Assembly (NCBI RefSeq): GCF_009856355.1
Contig: NZ_WMEW01000001.1
Span: 558,001 to 622,000, forward strand
Length of the DNA stretch: 64,000 nt
DNA from: Halobacillus litoralis
Lineage (GTDB): Bacteria > Bacillota > Bacilli > Bacillales > Halobacillaceae
Direction: 5' to 3'
Part shown: piece by piece, positions 1-8,670 of the stretch
Numbering within the stretch: the first letter of the stretch is position 1
How the letters are laid out: each line of letters opens with the position of its first letter
The notes under the pieces: generated by a model
Database searches by the model: none
The model's input: the letters and a program-made list of their open reading frames with translations, nothing else
What the model was told of the DNA's origin: nothing
Program-made: the position numbers and the translations under genes

Positions 1-411
1 TAAGTGCATGTCTTTTAATTTGTGCTTCATTTCTTCATACTTCCGCTCCAGGGCTTCCAGCTGCTCCATACTTTCCGAACGTGCTGCCTTCAGTTTTTCT
101 GCACGTCCTTCATACTCCTGCTGCTCCTTCACGGCAAACTCATGCATGGATGTTTCCCCGGCCTGTGCTGCTATTTCGGCCTGCCGCCTGCGTTTTTCCG
201 CCATTTCCACCGCTTGTTGATATTCCCGCGTAAACTCACCTTTCAGCTGATGCTGCCTTTCCACCAGTTTCCTTACTTTTTCCGTTTCTTTTTCACTTTC
301 CCTTAAGTACTGATTCAGCATAGCGACAGGATTCTTTTGTTCCTTCTGGTCCAATGCTTCATGAAGATCTGCCGTAATCGAATCCTTTAATCGTGTAAAT
401 AGGTTGGCCAT
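1..411 (-). CDS. PspA/IM30 family envelope-stress protein (N-terminal part, runs off window)
   Basis: Reading the minus strand from ATG at 411 gives 137 codons with no stop before the window edge, so the C-terminus is missing. The product starts MANLFTRLKDSITADLHEAL, the amphipathic helix typical of PspA/IM30/LiaH. It continues as a charged, Glu/Lys/Gln-rich coiled coil. This family coats and protects the cytoplasmic membrane under envelope stress. A good ribosome site (AAAGGAG) precedes the ATG. It lies 16 bp downstream of a small LiaI-like membrane protein, so the pair is probably one operon. Whether it is the PspA or LiaH type cannot be decided from the fragment. Confidence 0.85.
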   Translation of the reverse strand, partial: MANLFTRLKDSITADLHEALDQKEQKNPVAMLNQYLRESEKETEKVRKLVERQHQLKGEFTREYQQAVEMAEKRRRQAEIAAQAGETSMHEFAVKEQQEYEGRAEKLKAARSESMEQLEALERKYEEMKHKLKDMHL

Positions 412-427
412 GTTTCCATCTCCTTTG

Positions 428-775
428 TTATTTGTTTAAATCCGCCCATTCACGCTCAAAATTTGTAAATGGGTCGTCTCCTTTTTCAGACGTGGAGTTC
501 TGTGTGCGGCTTGTCCAATTTTTATAAATCCAGTAGAGGACATAAGCTGCAGCTACACCGACGACTGCGTATACGTTGGAAACGGCGATACTTAAAACAA
601 TCAAACCGACGACTATCCATCCGATTTTCCCAGCCGTTGAATCACTTTTCACGAACTGCTTAAAAACGATATACAACAGCCATACACTGGCACCAAGCAG
701 AATCATCGGGCCGAGGTTTGCAAGCAATAATCCAAGGGCGGTCAGACCTGCGAGGAATAACAGAAACTTTTTCAT
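428..775 (-). CDS. small LiaI/lmo0954-type membrane protein
   Basis: The 115-residue product starts MKKFLLFLAG and has about four hydrophobic segments (LANLGPMILL, IGWIVVGLIVL, AVVGVAAAYVL among them). It ends in an acidic cytoplasmic tail with DDPFTNFEREW. It resembles the lmo0954-type membrane proteins encoded beside PspA genes in Bacilli, which are thought to act as membrane partners of the PspA-like protein. The start at 775 was preferred to one 36 bp upstream because GGGAGG sits seven bases before it. The PspA gene follows after 16 bp. Function is inferred from context only. Confidence 0.75.
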   Translation of the reverse strand: MKKFLLFLAGLTALGLLLANLGPMILLGASVWLLYIVFKQFVKSDSTAGKIGWIVVGLIVLSIAVSNVYAVVGVAAAYVLYWIYKNWTSRTQNSTSEKGDDPFTNFEREWADLNK

Positions 776-896
776 TGATTTCCCTCCCTGCACTATTCTT
801 GTTTTTATCATACCGGTGTAGAAGGATTTCCGTAATGAGCCTCGGATATATCTTTATCTAAGACCAGAGGCTTATCTCCATCTCCCTGTCCAGGTA

Positions 897-930
897 TAAA
901 AAAAGAAAGGCGCCCACTTCCGGCGCCTTT
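897..930 (-). terminator. rho-independent terminator of the M24 peptidase gene
   Basis: Arms AAAGGCGCC (906-914) and GGCGCCTTT (922-930) form a 9-bp stem. Read on the minus strand it is followed by CTTTTTTT. It lies just downstream of the peptidase stop codon. Confidence 0.85.
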
Positions 931-955
931 CCTTCTCATCTTACCGCTGCTCTAT

Positions 956-2056
956 TCACTTTATGATCGTCAATTCTTTTGGTGTCTCTGTCAGGGTGAC
1001 ATAACCGTCCGGCGTGACAAGCACATCATCCTCAATACGGACGCCGCCGATTTCAGGATCGTAAATCCCCGGTTCAATCGTATAGGTCATCCCTTCTTTT
1101 AATACCCCGTCATTCAAGTGGCTCATAGATGGGAATTCATGCACATTGATTCCCAGTCCGTGTCCAATCCGGTGTGGGAATTTTTCACCGTACCCCGCCT
1201 CGGTAATGACCTGACGGGCCGCCGTATCCAGGTCACCGACTCTCGTTCCAGGACGGCTGATGGCCAGGGAGGCATTCAATGCTTCCAGAACGGTTTCATA
1301 GATGGCCTTCTGCTTCTCATCTACAGATCGGAAAGCAAAGGTTCTCGTAATATCAGACGTATAGCCTTTCCAGACGACTCCAAGGTCAAACAGGACGAGG
1401 TCACCTTCCTTCAGCCTGCGGTCTCCCGGGTTTCCGTGAGGGTGGCCGGATTTTTCACCGAAGAGCACCATCGTGGAAAAGGACATTTGAGCGACACCTT
1501 TTTTCTTCAGCTCATACTCAATAGCTGCAAGAACTTCCATTTCCGTAACTCCTTCGCTTAAGGCTTCTGTGCCCACCTTCACGCCGTAATCTGCAAGCTC
1601 TGCTGCTTCTTTGAGAACGGCAATTTCCTGTTCATCTTTCACAACACGCATCTCATTCAGTTTTCCTTCAACGTCATGGACCTTCACGTTATCAAAGAGA
1701 GCGAAAAAAGATTCACTCCGCCCATAAGAAAGAACTTCTTTTTCTATCCCAGCGTGCTGAAGATTTGTGATCCCTGCCTGATTCATGGAATCCTTGATCA
1801 TCTGCCATGGGTCCTCGTGATCGGCGTAACCAATGATTTCATATGTCCAGCCGGCTTCCTGCAGCTGGGCCTTTTCCATTCCCGGAAGGACAGCAATGGG
1901 GTCGGCTTCAGGGAAGACGACCAGCCCAAGCAGCCGTTCATGTGGGTCGGTCAGAAATCCTGTTAAATAAAAGAAGTTTTCCGGTGAATTAATAAAAGCC
2001 GCATCCACTCCGGTTTCCTTCAGGTATGCAGCCAGTTCATCCAAACGATGTTTCAT
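956..2056 (-). CDS. M24-family Xaa-Pro peptidase
   Basis: A 366-residue cytosolic metallopeptidase of the M24B (aminopeptidase P/prolidase) fold. The first 130 residues form the creatinase-type N-terminal domain. The pita-bread catalytic domain follows, with metal-ligand motifs FDLGVVWKGYTSDITRTF (two Asp), RIGHGLGINVHEFP (His), YTIEPGIY (Glu) and GGVRIEDDVLV (Glu). These proteins remove or split X-Pro bonds in peptide turnover. Length matches B. subtilis YkvY/YqhT-type proteins; which paralogue it is remains open. It ends at its own terminator and is separated from bioY by another, so it is probably monocistronic. Ribosome site AAAGGAGAG precedes ATG 2056. Confidence 0.9.
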   Translation of the reverse strand: MKHRLDELAAYLKETGVDAAFINSPENFFYLTGFLTDPHERLLGLVVFPEADPIAVLPGMEKAQLQEAGWTYEIIGYADHEDPWQMIKDSMNQAGITNLQHAGIEKEVLSYGRSESFFALFDNVKVHDVEGKLNEMRVVKDEQEIAVLKEAAELADYGVKVGTEALSEGVTEMEVLAAIEYELKKKGVAQMSFSTMVLFGEKSGHPHGNPGDRRLKEGDLVLFDLGVVWKGYTSDITRTFAFRSVDEKQKAIYETVLEALNASLAISRPGTRVGDLDTAARQVITEAGYGEKFPHRIGHGLGINVHEFPSMSHLNDGVLKEGMTYTIEPGIYDPEIGGVRIEDDVLVTPDGYVTLTETPKELTIIK

Positions 2057-2147
2057 TCTCCATCTCTCCTTTCCAATCTCCTCTCATCATATAGCAATCC
2101 AGGAAGTTATCCAACTCACACAAAAGTGCGAAAAATCGCAATATAAA

Positions 2148-2175
2148 AGGCTTCATCCCACATGGGACAAAGCCT
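2148..2175 (-). terminator. terminator after bioY
   Basis: A 13-bp stem (2148-2160 with 2163-2175, two G-U pairs) around a 2-base loop. On the minus strand it is followed by TTTATATT, a modest U tract. It lies 23 bp past the bioY stop. Confidence 0.7.
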
Positions 2176-2198
2176 GCTCTGCTTATTGAGCTGAATGA

Positions 2199-2786
2199 TC
2201 AGGCGGCCTGCCTCAGTCTCGTTTTGGAGAGCCATACCTTTTCGAACCGTTGAGTGAAAAGGGCTGCACCTACAGCAAGAACGCTGTCCTTGATGATAAA
2301 CGGCACCATACTGGACCACGCAAGGGCAAGGCTGATACCGTCTCCCCCGACCCAGAAATTCAAGGCGAGATAAAATAAATGGACACCAACAACGTAATTG
2401 ATGAGGATGCCGGCAGCAGCGGCCGTCATGTACCTCGGCATCGTCCGCTTGGATTCAGCGATTTTTCCTACAAAATAAGCGAGAATGATATAAGACAAAA
2501 TAAATCCGAACGTAGGAGCAATCACGACCGACAACCCGCCTTTAAAACCAGCGAAGATCGGTGCTCCTGCCAATCCTAAAAGGACATAAACAAGAATTGA
2601 AAAAGATCCGAGACGGCTTCCAAGCATAAGCCCTGCCAGAATAGCAAAAAATGTCTGCAGGGTCAGAGGAACTCCCATAACCTGAAGAAATGGCAGGTAC
2701 GCTGTAATATTGGCCCCGATGGCCATCAGCGCAACAAATAAACTGCCCAGCGTTATTTCATAAACACTCAGTTTCGACTTCTTCAT
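2199..2786 (-). CDS. bioY: biotin transporter S component BioY
   Basis: A 195-residue membrane protein with about six hydrophobic helices. It carries the BioY hallmarks: FLQVMGVPLTLQTFFAIL near the N-terminus, GLAGAPIFAGFKGGL in the middle, and APTFGFILSY. BioY is the substrate-binding subunit of ECF-type biotin importers and works with the shared EcfA/A'/T module encoded elsewhere. Two ATGs are adjacent (2789 and 2786); the second is better spaced from GAGGAGG. A BirA-type operator lies about 50-80 bp upstream, so expression is probably repressed when biotin is sufficient. No biotin biosynthesis genes are nearby. Confidence 0.93.
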   Translation of the reverse strand: MKKSKLSVYEITLGSLFVALMAIGANITAYLPFLQVMGVPLTLQTFFAILAGLMLGSRLGSFSILVYVLLGLAGAPIFAGFKGGLSVVIAPTFGFILSYIILAYFVGKIAESKRTMPRYMTAAAAGILINYVVGVHLFYLALNFWVGGDGISLALAWSSMVPFIIKDSVLAVGAALFTQRFEKVWLSKTRLRQAA

Positions 2787-2838
2787 CATTTTCCCTCCTC
2801 GACAACTTCTCCCTTAAAGATAAGGAATAGGCCGCATA

Positions 2839-2868
2839 ATGTCAACACCAATTAAATCAAGTTAACAA
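2839..2868 (-). promoter_or_regulatory. BirA (biotin repressor) operator upstream of bioY
   Basis: On the minus strand the half sites TTGTTAAC and GTTGACAT are separated by 14 bases. This matches the remembered Bacillus BirA pattern TTGTTAAC-N14/16-GTTAACAA except for two bases in the second half. Its position between the bioY start and the upstream gene supports the call. No clean -35/-10 pair could be fixed, but the operator probably overlaps the promoter. Confidence 0.75.
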
Positions 2869-2925
2869 TAAATAAGAGGCATGTACAGAAGATCATTGAT
2901 CCTTTCTCACCAGAGCATAGATTCC

Positions 2926-2956
2926 AAAAAAAGCTGCCGAGAGCATTCTCGACAGC
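2926..2956 (-). terminator. terminator after the AhpD-like gene
   Basis: Arms GCTGCCGAGA (2933-2942) and TCTCGACAGC (2947-2956) make a 10-bp stem with a 4-base loop. It is followed on the minus strand by seven T residues. Confidence 0.85.
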
Positions 2957-2990
2957 CTGAAAAACGCCTGGAGTTCCGGGTCTGTAAATA

Positions 2991-3479
2991 TTACAGTCCC
3001 AGTCCCATCGACAGCTGATTCGTATAGCTTGTATAGGCCACCGTATGGTTAATTACAGCGATTTCACGTGCATCAAACCCAGCTTCCTTGAGCCTGTCCA
3101 CACTCTCCTTATCCACTTGAACAGGTTTTGCGGTTAACCGTCCGGCATACTCCAGGACGGCTTTCCACTGCTCACTCATAGATGATGCTTCAAAATCCTC
3201 CAACCACTCCTCGACATGTTCCACTCCTGTTAACTCTTTGAGTAAAGCAGCGTGGCTTTCCGTGCAGTAGCGGCAGCCATTCTTCATCGAAACAAATGTA
3301 ATGACAGCTTCTCTCAAATCCTCCGGAAGATTCGTTTCCTTCACAGCCTTTTGAAGAGGCCGGAAAGCCGTGTATAAATCAGGTTCATTCGCGATGAGAC
3401 GGTCAAACAAGGAGGAGGGTCCTTCCTCTCCTTTTATTTCTTTCGTATGCTGTTGTTTCACAGGTTTAATCCATGGCAT
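2991..3479 (-). CDS. AhpD-like carboxymuconolactone decarboxylase-family protein
   Basis: A 162-residue all-alpha protein with the AhpD/CMD core: MKNGCRYCTESHAALL, giving a CxxC pair at about C69 and C72 and a following H76. In AhpD this trio forms the peroxidase-linked redox centre. Related peroxidase-related proteins have the same length and the helix ending IAVINHTVAYTSYTNQLSMGL. Likely a cytosolic thiol-based antioxidant enzyme; the electron donor is unknown. It stands alone between the helicase gene (72 bp upstream) and a terminator. Ribosome site GAGGG precedes ATG 3479. Confidence 0.8.
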   Translation of the reverse strand: MPWIKPVKQQHTKEIKGEEGPSSLFDRLIANEPDLYTAFRPLQKAVKETNLPEDLREAVITFVSMKNGCRYCTESHAALLKELTGVEHVEEWLEDFEASSMSEQWKAVLEYAGRLTAKPVQVDKESVDRLKEAGFDAREIAVINHTVAYTSYTNQLSMGLGL

Positions 3480-3552
3480 ACCAATCCCTCTTTTCTACAA
3501 AATCCATTCCCGGTCCGGCGGCATCCGCCAATAAATTTCCCGGGAAATCTTT

Positions 3553-5829
3553 TTATTGAATAATTCGATAATTTCTCCAATCTTCCGGAAACAAATTCGT
3601 GTATTTCCCCGAAAGGAACCGATCATCTATAAGCTGAATAGCTCCATAATCCTCTTCTGAACGGATCAGACGCCCTCCGGCCTGCAGCACTTTGTTCATA
3701 CCTGGGTACACATAAGCATAATCATACCCCCGGCGACCCTTTTCATTGAAGTAGTCTTTAATCAACTCTTTTTCAAAGTTTCTCGGAGCAAGGCCGACAC
3801 CGACTACCGCCACCCCGTTCAAGCGGTCTCCACGCAGATCGACTCCTTCAGAAAAAACGCCTCCCATCACGGCAAAACCGGCCAGACGGCTTCCAGGGAC
3901 GAACTGGGCCAGGAAGTCCTCCCGCCGGCTCTCGTCCATCCCCCTTTCCTGCATGACCGCATCAACAGACGAGATCTGGCGGAACTCCTGATAGACAAGC
4001 TCCATATAGTGATACGATGGAAAAAAGAACAAATGGTTCCCTTCATAATTCTCTGCCTGTTCTTTCAACCGCTGTGCCAGAATTCCTGCCGTTTGACTGC
4101 GGTTTTTATATCTTGTTGACAACGGCGTAATCATGACATCCACCTGAGATGCATCATAGGGGGAGGGCAGCTGGAGGATGTAATCCTCCTTCGTGCCCCC
4201 AAGCATTTCTTTATAATAAGCAAAAGGAGAAAGAGTCGCCGAAAAGAAAGTGCCGGACCGGAACCCGTCTGTCACCTTTTTCAATACGTGGGAAGGGTCA
4301 AGACAGAACAATTTCAGCATCACATCCTCCTCTTCCCCTTTGGCTGCTATAAAGCGGTAATGGTCATCGACAAACTCCAAAATCCTAAGGAAATTCTGTG
4401 CGGTGAAGTACAGATCAACAAGAGACTCTGACCGTTCGTCCTCTGTCTGTTCCTGAATGATCTGCTCGGATTTTCCGATGAACCGTTCGAGGTTTTCCTC
4501 CAGGTCCCCCGGCACTTCACCGATGACCGTTTCACCGCCCTGAAAACCCGCGAGCCGCTCCAGATCATCAGCCACTGCCTGGGTGGTCTTACGAATCCCC
4601 TCTTCGTCCTCCCATGTATCAGCGGCCTGTCTGAACGGATTTTTATACAGGGAGGCTGAATACATCTCCCGCGCCCGTTCAACAAGATTATGAGCTTCAT
4701 CTACAAGAAGGGCTGTTTTTTTCCTGCGGTCAGGCAGCAGCCGCTTCAAGGCGACCCGTGGGTCATAGATGTAATTGTAGTCACTGATGATGACATCTGC
4801 CACATCGGTGAGATCCAGAGAAAATTCAAATGGGCATAAACGGTGTTTCCTGGCATACGCTTCAATCACGGGACGTGTAAGCTGTGTTTCGTTTCTCAGC
4901 ACGTCTACGATCCCTTCATTCACCCTGTCGTAATATCCATCCGCGTACTCACAGTAATCCGGCTGACAAATGGTTTCCTCCTGGAAACAAATTTTCTCTT
5001 TTGCCGTCAACGTGACCGACCTCAGAGAGAGGCCGTGCTCCTCCATTTTTGCCAGCGCTTCCTCAGCCGTAGCTCTCGTCGTCGTCTTAGCAGTTAAATA
5101 ATAAATCCTGTCCATTTTTTCAAGGGACAGAGCTTTCACCGCCGGGAATAAGGTCGATATCGTCTTCCCAATTCCAGTCGGAGCCTGAGCGAACAGGTTC
5201 CGCTTTTCTTCGATGGTTCTGTACACACTCCCCGCCAGCTTCCGCTGACCTGACCGGTATGTAGAGAATGGAAAGGAGAAGGAAGGCACCGTAGCTTCCC
5301 TCTGGTCCTCCAGATAATGAAGGACAGAGGCATAGGATTGATAAGCCTTCACCGTTTCCTCCATAAAGTCAGCCAGTTCATCATGCGTAAACCTGATTCG
5401 TATCCGCTTCTTTTCCTTCGTCCGTTTCTGCACATATGTCAACTGGACATCCATCTCTGCCAGGTTTTCCTGAAGAGAATAAATGTAGGCATACCCTTTC
5501 GCCTGTGCCCAGTATACAGGATGCGAAAAGCTGTCGAGTTCCTCAAGATCTCTGGATGTCGACTTGATTTCATCGATAACCGGTCCGCCTTCTCCTTCAA
5601 GCAGCCCGTCACAACGCCCCTGGATGATCATCGTAAGTGCTTCATACTGATATTCACACTGCAGGAAAACTTCCTTCTCGTCCCCGTCTGTATATTTCTT
5701 TTGAACTTCCTGATGGATGGCTGTCCCCTCAAGCAGAGCTGTATTGGACTGGAACCTTTCATCAATACTTCCCGCCCTGTACACGTAGGACACAAGCTCC
5801 CTGACAGATATGGTCATACTTCGATTCAT
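3553..5829 (-). CDS. DinG/XPD-type Fe-S DNA helicase with N-terminal PD-(D/E)XK nuclease-like domain
   Basis: A 758-residue superfamily 2 helicase. Residues 1-180 look like a PD-(D/E)XK nuclease: H39, D74 (GRCDGLL), E87 and K89 (VIDEIKS), then a Q/Y-rich helix (YWAQAKGYAYIY). The helicase core follows with Walker A APTGIGKT at 216-223, a Cys cluster (CFQEETICQPDYC then LCPFE) fitting the XPD-type 4Fe-4S domain, LLVDEAHNL (DEAH box), and motif VI GGRLIRSEEDYG near the C-terminus. It probably unwinds or processes damaged DNA or structured replication intermediates. It is not the DnaQ-fused DinG of B. subtilis. It appears monocistronic; ribosome site GGGAGG precedes ATG 5829. Confidence 0.88.
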   Translation of the reverse strand: MNRSMTISVRELVSYVYRAGSIDERFQSNTALLEGTAIHQEVQKKYTDGDEKEVFLQCEYQYEALTMIIQGRCDGLLEGEGGPVIDEIKSTSRDLEELDSFSHPVYWAQAKGYAYIYSLQENLAEMDVQLTYVQKRTKEKKRIRIRFTHDELADFMEETVKAYQSYASVLHYLEDQREATVPSFSFPFSTYRSGQRKLAGSVYRTIEEKRNLFAQAPTGIGKTISTLFPAVKALSLEKMDRIYYLTAKTTTRATAEEALAKMEEHGLSLRSVTLTAKEKICFQEETICQPDYCEYADGYYDRVNEGIVDVLRNETQLTRPVIEAYARKHRLCPFEFSLDLTDVADVIISDYNYIYDPRVALKRLLPDRRKKTALLVDEAHNLVERAREMYSASLYKNPFRQAADTWEDEEGIRKTTQAVADDLERLAGFQGGETVIGEVPGDLEENLERFIGKSEQIIQEQTEDERSESLVDLYFTAQNFLRILEFVDDHYRFIAAKGEEEDVMLKLFCLDPSHVLKKVTDGFRSGTFFSATLSPFAYYKEMLGGTKEDYILQLPSPYDASQVDVMITPLSTRYKNRSQTAGILAQRLKEQAENYEGNHLFFFPSYHYMELVYQEFRQISSVDAVMQERGMDESRREDFLAQFVPGSRLAGFAVMGGVFSEGVDLRGDRLNGVAVVGVGLAPRNFEKELIKDYFNEKGRRGYDYAYVYPGMNKVLQAGGRLIRSEEDYGAIQLIDDRFLSGKYTNLFPEDWRNYRIIQ

Positions 5830-6001
5830 ATTTCAAACGCCTCCCACGGCCAATTGGTTCCCTACCCTCATCTTCCAACACTCTTTCACGTATGTCTATT
5901 GTAAAAGCATCATGCTATAATTATGGATAAAACTTTTTCATTTCCCATAAAAATAAAACAACATATAATACAAATAACGCCCCCTCAGGAGGGATCATAA
6001 C

Positions 6002-6916
6002 GTGAAAAAGTGGAGATGGACAGCCTCCATCCTGCTTACTCTTATCCTTGCCTTTTTTATAACGGCTTCCTTTATCTATACACCAGAAAAGCAGGAGTCA
6101 TCCGGCACACCTGATGAACAGCCGTTAGAAACAGGCCCCGCGGATGTAGTGGAACAGCCGGAGACAGAGCAGGAGGCTGCAGCAGAAGAAGACGAAAACG
6201 CCCTCGGCGAAGGACTTCGCGACGTTTTCACAAGTGTCATGGACAGCGCACGTGACCTTTTTATAAAAAATGATTTAACCATTGTGGCCATTGGCGACTC
6301 TTTGACGCAGGGAGTCGGTGACGGGACGGATAATGGCGGCTATGTCGGTATTCTGGAAGATAACTTCACGAATAATAACGACAACACTTCTCTGGAAGTG
6401 ATCAATTACGGAAAACGTGGAAACCGGACGGACCAGATGCTGAAGCGGATGGAAGACGAAGAGATTTCCCGTTCCATTGAACAGGCGGATATTGTTCTCA
6501 TCACCATTGGGGCCAATGATGTCATGAAGGTCGTTAAAGATAACTTCACAAATTTAAACTACCAGGACTTCAGGGACGAACGGGATGGATATGAGCAACG
6601 GCTCAGGGAAATCATTGAAAAGACACAGCATTTGAATGATGAAGCACCCATCTACTTTGTCGGTCTGTACAACCCATTCAACCAGTATTTTGATAACATT
6701 CCCGAGCTCGGGAAGATTATGGGGGACTGGAACGAGGCCAGTGAGAGGATCATCAACACCTATGATCAGGCCCACTTCATCCCTGTCCGTGATATTTTTG
6801 ATGGAAACGAAGAAGAACTCCTATGGGAAGAAGACCATTTCCACCCGAATGAGCAGGGGTATAAGGAAATGGCGGAGCGCGTACTTGCTCATATTAGAGA
6901 AGACATTGAAGAATAA
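6002..6916 (+). CDS. ypmR: YpmR-like SGNH/GDSL hydrolase, membrane-anchored
   Basis: A 304-residue protein starting with GTG behind CAGGAGGG. Residues 5-27 form an uncleaved signal anchor or signal peptide, followed by an acidic low-complexity linker to about residue 75. The SGNH blocks are clear: AIGDSLTQGVGD (Ser), GKRGNRTDQM, ITIGANDVMK (Asn) and DHFHPNEQGY (Asp/His). It is an extracytoplasmic esterase/lipase-like hydrolase of unknown substrate. A YpmS homologue follows after 17 bp, the same gene pair as ypmR-ypmS of B. subtilis, so the two are probably co-transcribed. Confidence 0.88.
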   Translation: MKKWRWTASILLTLILAFFITASFIYTPEKQESSGTPDEQPLETGPADVVEQPETEQEAAAEEDENALGEGLRDVFTSVMDSARDLFIKNDLTIVAIGDSLTQGVGDGTDNGGYVGILEDNFTNNNDNTSLEVINYGKRGNRTDQMLKRMEDEEISRSIEQADIVLITIGANDVMKVVKDNFTNLNYQDFRDERDGYEQRLREIIEKTQHLNDEAPIYFVGLYNPFNQYFDNIPELGKIMGDWNEASERIINTYDQAHFIPVRDIFDGNEEELLWEEDHFHPNEQGYKEMAERVLAHIREDIEE

Positions 6917-6933
6917 CCTGGGTGGAATGATAT

Positions 6934-7566
6934 ATGAAACGATTATTTCTTAATAATAAGTGGCGGACATCCTTCTGGGTGCTGGCCATCGTCAACATCG
7001 GGATTATCGGCTGGCTGCTGGCCTTAATTTTCCTGCCGAGTTCGTATACCCTCGTCAATGTTGACCGTGGAAAAGAAAATACCGATGCTGAGTTCACCAT
7101 TGTCTCGACGAAGGAAAATATGGAGCAGCTTGCCAATGAATACTTGTCTGAACTGTCTAACCAGACCGTATTTGACTATTCTGTGTCTCTCGATAAAAAC
7201 GTGACATTATCCGGAAACATCAAAGCTTTTGAGCAGGTCGTCCCGATTAAGGTTGAACTAAATCCGGTGGTCCAGGAAAACGGCGATCTCGTTCTGGAGC
7301 AGGAGAAAATCTCCCTTGGACAGCTGCCGCTGCCTAACAAAAAAGTACTGGAATTTTTAAAGGAAAATTACAACCTTCCTGAATGGGTCATCGTCAACCC
7401 GAATGAAGAGAACATTTATGTAGCCGTCACCCAGATGGAAACGGCCAGTAATTTCAATGTAAAAGTGGATCGCTTCAACCTGAATGCCAACCAGCTGGCT
7501 TTTAAGATTTCTGTACCGAAAGATACGTTCCAATTCGCCCAGCAGATGGTCGAAGAGAATTTCTGA
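6934..7566 (+). CDS. ypmS: YpmS-like DUF2140 membrane-anchored protein
   Basis: A 210-residue protein with one N-terminal membrane helix (about residues 12-34, FWVLAIVNIGIIGWLLALIF) and an exported domain of about 175 residues typical of DUF2140/YpmS. Near the C-terminus a repeated pattern of basic and hydrophobic residues ends in FKISVPKDTFQFAQQ. No catalytic motif is visible and the function is unknown. It follows ypmR by 17 bp with ribosome site GGGTGG, so it likely acts with the neighbouring extracytoplasmic hydrolase. Confidence 0.85.
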   Translation: MKRLFLNNKWRTSFWVLAIVNIGIIGWLLALIFLPSSYTLVNVDRGKENTDAEFTIVSTKENMEQLANEYLSELSNQTVFDYSVSLDKNVTLSGNIKAFEQVVPIKVELNPVVQENGDLVLEQEKISLGQLPLPNKKVLEFLKENYNLPEWVIVNPNEENIYVAVTQMETASNFNVKVDRFNLNANQLAFKISVPKDTFQFAQQMVEENF

Positions 7567-7653
7567 TGGCTCCGGCAGAGCAAAGCGGATGAATGGCTTC
7601 CACCTCCTATGGTAAACTTAAAACAACAGGTCTAACAAAAGGATGTGACGTTC

Positions 7654-8583
7654 ATGCGCGTAGTTAATAATATTGCGGATTTAATCGGTGATACTCCGTT
7701 AGTGAAATTAAACCGCCTGGCTCCAGAAGGTGGAGCAGACATATATATGAAACTTGAAAAATACAACCCGAGCGGCAGTGTCAAAGACCGGGCTGCCTTT
7801 AATATGATGGAACAGGCCGAAAAAGACGGACGCTTAAAAGAAGGGGCCACCATCATTGAACCGACGAGCGGAAATACAGGGATCGGGATTGCAATGAACG
7901 CCGCTGCCAGAGGATACCGCGCCATCCTTGTCATGCCGGATACGATGACACAGGAGCGGATCAATCTTCTGAAAGCGTACGGAGCAGAAATCGTTCTCAC
8001 GCCCGGAGACGCAAAAATGCCGGGAGCCATCGCCAAGGCCAAAGAACTGGTCGAAGAGATCGAAGGCGGCTTTATGCCGATGCAGTTCGAAAACATGGCC
8101 AACCCTGACGCCCACCGCCATACCACAGCAGCAGAAATCATTGAAGCGATGGATGAGCTCGGTAAACCACTGGCCGGTTTTGTCTCTACGGCCGGGACCG
8201 GCGGGACGATCACCGGAACTGGTGAAGAGTTGAAAAAACGCTTTAAGGATATGACGATCCACGTGGCGGAACCGGCAGGATCTCCCGTTCTTTCCGGTGG
8301 AAAACCAGGCAGGCATAAGCTTGTCGGGACGAGCCCGGGGTTCATTCCAAGCATATTGAATCAGGACATCTATGATGAAATCTACCAGGTCACCGACGAA
8401 GATGCCTATGACATTACTCGTCGTCTGGCTCGTGAAGAAGGTCTGCTTCTTGGTACGTCCTGCGGTGCCGCATGCTGGGCCGCTATCCAGGCTGCCAAAC
8501 AGAAAAATCCGGGGGAAGTCATCGTCTGCATCGCTCCCGACACAGGTGAGCGTTATCTATCAGGCGATTTATTCCGGTATTAA
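7654..8583 (+). CDS. cysK: cysteine synthase (O-acetylserine sulfhydrylase)
   Basis: A 309-residue PLP enzyme that joins O-acetylserine and sulfide to make cysteine. The PLP lysine is K44 in NPSGSVKDRAAF. The substrate-binding loop is EPTSGNTGIGIA, the phosphate loop is STAGTGGTITGTG, and the C-terminal Ser/Cys motif is GTSCGAACWAA. The ATG at 7654 (MRVVNNIADLIGDTPLVKLN) was chosen over an in-frame GTG three codons upstream because family members start there and AAAGGATG lies at a suitable distance. It appears monocistronic and ends at a strong terminator. No other cysteine or sulfate genes are beside it. Confidence 0.95.
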   Translation: MRVVNNIADLIGDTPLVKLNRLAPEGGADIYMKLEKYNPSGSVKDRAAFNMMEQAEKDGRLKEGATIIEPTSGNTGIGIAMNAAARGYRAILVMPDTMTQERINLLKAYGAEIVLTPGDAKMPGAIAKAKELVEEIEGGFMPMQFENMANPDAHRHTTAAEIIEAMDELGKPLAGFVSTAGTGGTITGTGEELKKRFKDMTIHVAEPAGSPVLSGGKPGRHKLVGTSPGFIPSILNQDIYDEIYQVTDEDAYDITRRLAREEGLLLGTSCGAACWAAIQAAKQKNPGEVIVCIAPDTGERYLSGDLFRY

Positions 8584-8594
8584 AAGGTACAAAA

Positions 8595-8636
8595 GAGTGA
8601 TTTTCTTTGATTTATCAAAGAAAATCACTCTTTTTC
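8595..8636 (+). terminator. terminator after cysK
   Basis: A perfect 16-bp stem (8595-8610 with 8615-8630) and 4-base loop, followed by TTTTT. Confidence 0.93.
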
Positions 8637-8670
8637 CTTGTACAATGAAAAGAATACATAAAGACACGGA

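Noticed and set aside
3553..5829. Part of a defence island
   Set aside because: Nuclease-helicase domains fit, but neighbours are housekeeping genes and composition is uniform.
7632..8354. Long minus-strand open frame of 240 codons
   Set aside because: It is fully antisense to cysK, has no ribosome site, and its low-complexity Ser/Pro/Ile composition is that of a shadow frame.
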